63,610 nt of DNA from Clostridia bacterium (GTDB lineage Bacteria > Bacillota > Clostridia > Oscillospirales > Acutalibacteraceae), in NCBI GenBank assembly GCA_024692685.1, contig JAILMJ010000057.1, positions 1 through 63,610 on the forward strand, read 5' to 3'. The translations under genes and the position numbers were made by a program. Positions within the stretch are counted from its first letter, which is position 1, and the number at the start of each line of letters is the position of its first letter. This document shows, piece by piece, positions 62,345-63,610 of this stretch. Under the pieces are notes generated by a model. That model saw nothing but the letters and a program-made list of their open reading frames with translations. It searched no databases and was not told the origin of the DNA.

Positions 62345-62384
62345 AAAATCACCCTTTTCTTTCAAAAATAATCTATATAAAGCA

Positions 62385-62413
62385 ATATTATCACATTTAA
62401 TTAAAGTTTTCAA
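62385..62413 (-). promoter_or_regulatory. Predicted promoter of the esterase/two-component/DUF5696 unit
   Basis: On the minus strand TTGAAA (62413-62408) and TAATAT (62390-62385) have a 17-bp spacer, 40 bp before the TTG start codon. Confidence 0.62.
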
Positions 62414-62479
62414 TAAGGAACAGCGAATTATTCGTTACCCGGCGGTGAGTTTCTGAGCGATGCTTTTGCCTGCGCGGAA

Positions 62480-62512
62480 AATATAAAACAGCTTCGGCCA
62501 AGCGAAGCTGTT
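62480..62512 (-). terminator. Terminator of the PHP phosphoesterase gene
   Basis: On the minus strand AACAGCTTCG and CGAAGCTGTT form a 10-bp stem with a 6-base loop, followed by TTATATTTT. Confidence 0.85.
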
Positions 62513-62540
62513 ATGACAAAAGCAAGCGAATAAATGAGAG

Positions 62541-63236
62541 TTACAATATTGTTCCGTCTGAGCAGCTCAGGCAGTAGTCTCCGCTTCTGAGCGTATCCGC
62601 GAGTTCTTTTCCGGTGCGGATGCGGTGACTGCAGATAATGCAGGATCTGTTCTCAAACAGGGCGTGATGGGAGTCTGAGCCGGCTGTGAGTATCGCCGTT
62701 TCATCGGAGAGGAAAATCTTTGCTTTTTCGTTGTCTTCTTCAATGTTGCAGGAGTTGAAAATCTCATAGCCGTCAAGATATTTTCTGTCAATCGGTTTGT
62801 CGGGGTCGTCGATATAATCCCTGCTTCGGAACGGGTGCGCCTGAATGACTACGGCGCCGGCTGCGTGGGCAAGTTCATATATTTCCCGAAGCCCTGCGCG
62901 TCTGAGTTCCGGATGGGCATACATAAAATCGCAGTCGATTCCGTAAATCAGGACTTCCTTGCCTTCTCCGACTCCCTCTTCAAGGCCGAAAAGGACATCG
63001 AAATCAAGCCTGTCGCCCGCCTCTTTGGCAAGCAGGAAATTCTTTTCGTACGGAGCGCAGAAATCCTTCCACGGCAACGCTCTGTCTATTCCCGAATTTC
63101 CGTGATAAAAGTGATCCGTAATCACGCAGCCGCTGAAACCCTGAGCCTTCATTTCCGTTATCAGCTCTGCCGGGTCGGCGCGTCCGCAGTGGCTGCAGGG
63201 AGCGGTGTGCTGGTGCATTTCATATCTGTATTCCAT
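62541..63236 (-). CDS. PHP-domain metal-dependent phosphoesterase
   Basis: The 231-residue protein is a lone PHP domain with the expected metal ligands: MHQHT (His8, His10), VITDHFYH, FGLEEGVG, IQAHPFRSRDY and AGSDSHH. This resembles histidinol-phosphatase-like and YciV-type enzymes. Substrates could be nucleotides or phosphorylated metabolites; none can be named. It has its own promoter and terminator. Confidence 0.88.
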   Translation of the reverse strand: MEYRYEMHQHTAPCSHCGRADPAELITEMKAQGFSGCVITDHFYHGNSGIDRALPWKDFCAPYEKNFLLAKEAGDRLDFDVLFGLEEGVGEGKEVLIYGIDCDFMYAHPELRRAGLREIYELAHAAGAVVIQAHPFRSRDYIDDPDKPIDRKYLDGYEIFNSCNIEEDNEKAKIFLSDETAILTAGSDSHHALFENRSCIICSHRIRTGKELADTLRSGDYCLSCSDGTIL

Positions 63237-63259
63237 AGTTTACCTTCTCTCTGCCCGTA

Positions 63260-63288
63260 ATTATACAACTTTAAGCCCGCGCGTTCAA
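63260..63288 (-). promoter_or_regulatory. Predicted promoter of the PHP gene
   Basis: On the minus strand TTGAAC (63288-63283) and TATAAT (63265-63260) have a 17-bp spacer, 24 bp before the ATG. Confidence 0.8.
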
Positions 63289-63309
63289 TAGAGAAATGGG
63301 AACAGGTTA

Positions 63310-63338
63310 TTGATTTTTTCCCCGTTTGAGTTTATATT
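63310..63338 (+). promoter_or_regulatory. Predicted promoter of the uridine phosphorylase gene
   Basis: TTGATT at 63310-63315 and TATATT at 63333-63338 have a 17-bp spacer. It is divergent to the PHP promoter in the same 197-base gap. Confidence 0.65.
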
Positions 63339-63433
63339 ATAACTGTACACGCGACGGAGCGGAGAAAACATAAATCAAGTCCCTGATTATCCGATAAAGA
63401 CAAGGCTTTATGAACAGGAGGACTGATCAGAAG

Positions 63434-63610
63434 ATGAAAAATGCTGAGTATCACATAAATCTCGGTCCGGAGGACGGAGCCCGGTATGCCATTATCCCGG
63501 GAGATCCGGGCAGGACTGAGAGAATCGCCGCTTATCTTGACAATCCGAAGGAAATCGCATTTAACAGGGAGTACCGTACCTTTTCAGGAACGCTGTGCGG
63601 TGAGAAGGTG
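63434..63610 (+). CDS. udp: Uridine phosphorylase (3' end beyond window)
   Basis: The first 59 codons read MKNAEYHINLGPEDGARYAI and then IPGDPGRTERIAAYLD and FNREYRTFSG. The PGDPGR segment binds phosphate and NREYRT is typical of the uridine phosphorylase branch of nucleoside phosphorylases. The frame is open to the right edge, so the gene is cut by the window. AGGAGG lies 11 bases upstream of the ATG. It salvages pyrimidine nucleosides. Confidence 0.9.
   Translation, partial: MKNAEYHINLGPEDGARYAIIPGDPGRTERIAAYLDNPKEIAFNREYRTFSGTLCGEKV

Noticed and set aside
1-63610. CRISPR arrays, insertion sequences, prophage or integrative-element genes
   Set aside because: No direct-repeat/spacer arrays, transposase, integrase or phage structural motifs were found on either strand.

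Overview
The window looks like chromosome from a gut-type member of the Clostridia (Bacillota), probably near Oscillospiraceae/Ruminococcaceae. This is inferred from gene content, not from a database search. Supporting signs are AGGAGG-type ribosome binding sites, TTGACA/TATAAT promoters with 17-bp spacers, the Clostridial IspH-ribosomal protein S1 fusion, a Clostridial-type ThyA active site, LytR-CpsA-Psr and YfhO envelope proteins, lipoproteins, and an L-fucose pathway typical of mucin or milk-glycan users. I found no insertion sequence, phage module, integrase or CRISPR array. The genes are tightly packed and both window ends cut a gene.

Layout, left to right. 1-2.6 kb: 3' part of a large surface protein (BspA leucine-rich repeats, three InlB B-repeats). 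2.7-7.5 kb: gtrA-like gene, GPH sugar symporter, GH29 alpha-L-fucosidase, NAD(P)H-hydrate repair enzyme. 7.6-11.9 kb: pyridoxal kinase family gene, thyA, folA, ppa, guaB. 11.9-14.2 kb: GH95 alpha-L-fucosidase on the minus strand, divergent from an RpiR-type regulator that heads flavoprotein-cmk-plsC-ispH/S1 (14.4-20.2 kb). 20.3-25.4 kb: EamA transporter, GH13 glucosidase plus aquaporin, MntR/DtxR regulator plus RluA, tRNA-Gly(CCC). 25.6-33.7 kb: acyl-CoA ligase-like protein, LCP protein, converging with yfhO and nicotinate phosphoribosyltransferase. 34-40.6 kb: small XRE regulator, CAP lipoprotein, an operon of geranylgeranyl-reductase-like flavoprotein, exported phosphoesterase and ArsP_2-type permease, then a secreted FN3-like protein. 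40.7-50.3 kb: rpsB-tsf, XRE regulator, fba, AlkD-like gene, phosphohexomutase plus a tiny anchor-motif protein, and asnA-TIM barrel-mtaB. 50.4-63.2 kb is all minus strand: MIF tautomerase-comEA-like-asnS-fucU-kinase-fucI, then a unit of LCAT-like secreted esterase, response regulator, histidine kinase and DUF5696 lipoprotein, then a PHP phosphoesterase. The window ends in the start of a uridine phosphorylase gene.

How it fits together. Fucosylated oligosaccharides could enter through the GPH symporter and be cut in the cytoplasm by the GH29 and GH95 enzymes, neither of which has a signal peptide. FucU, FucI and the sugar kinase would then give L-fuculose-1-phosphate. The aldolase that should follow is not in the window. 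GH13, phosphohexomutase and Fba feed glycolysis. Envelope functions (surface repeats, LCP, YfhO, PlsC, lipoproteins) are well represented. The most interesting unexplained items are the esterase/two-component/DUF5696 unit, the minimal anchor-motif peptide, shared aromatic C-terminal tails on two secreted proteins, and several candidate operators that sit exactly on promoters.
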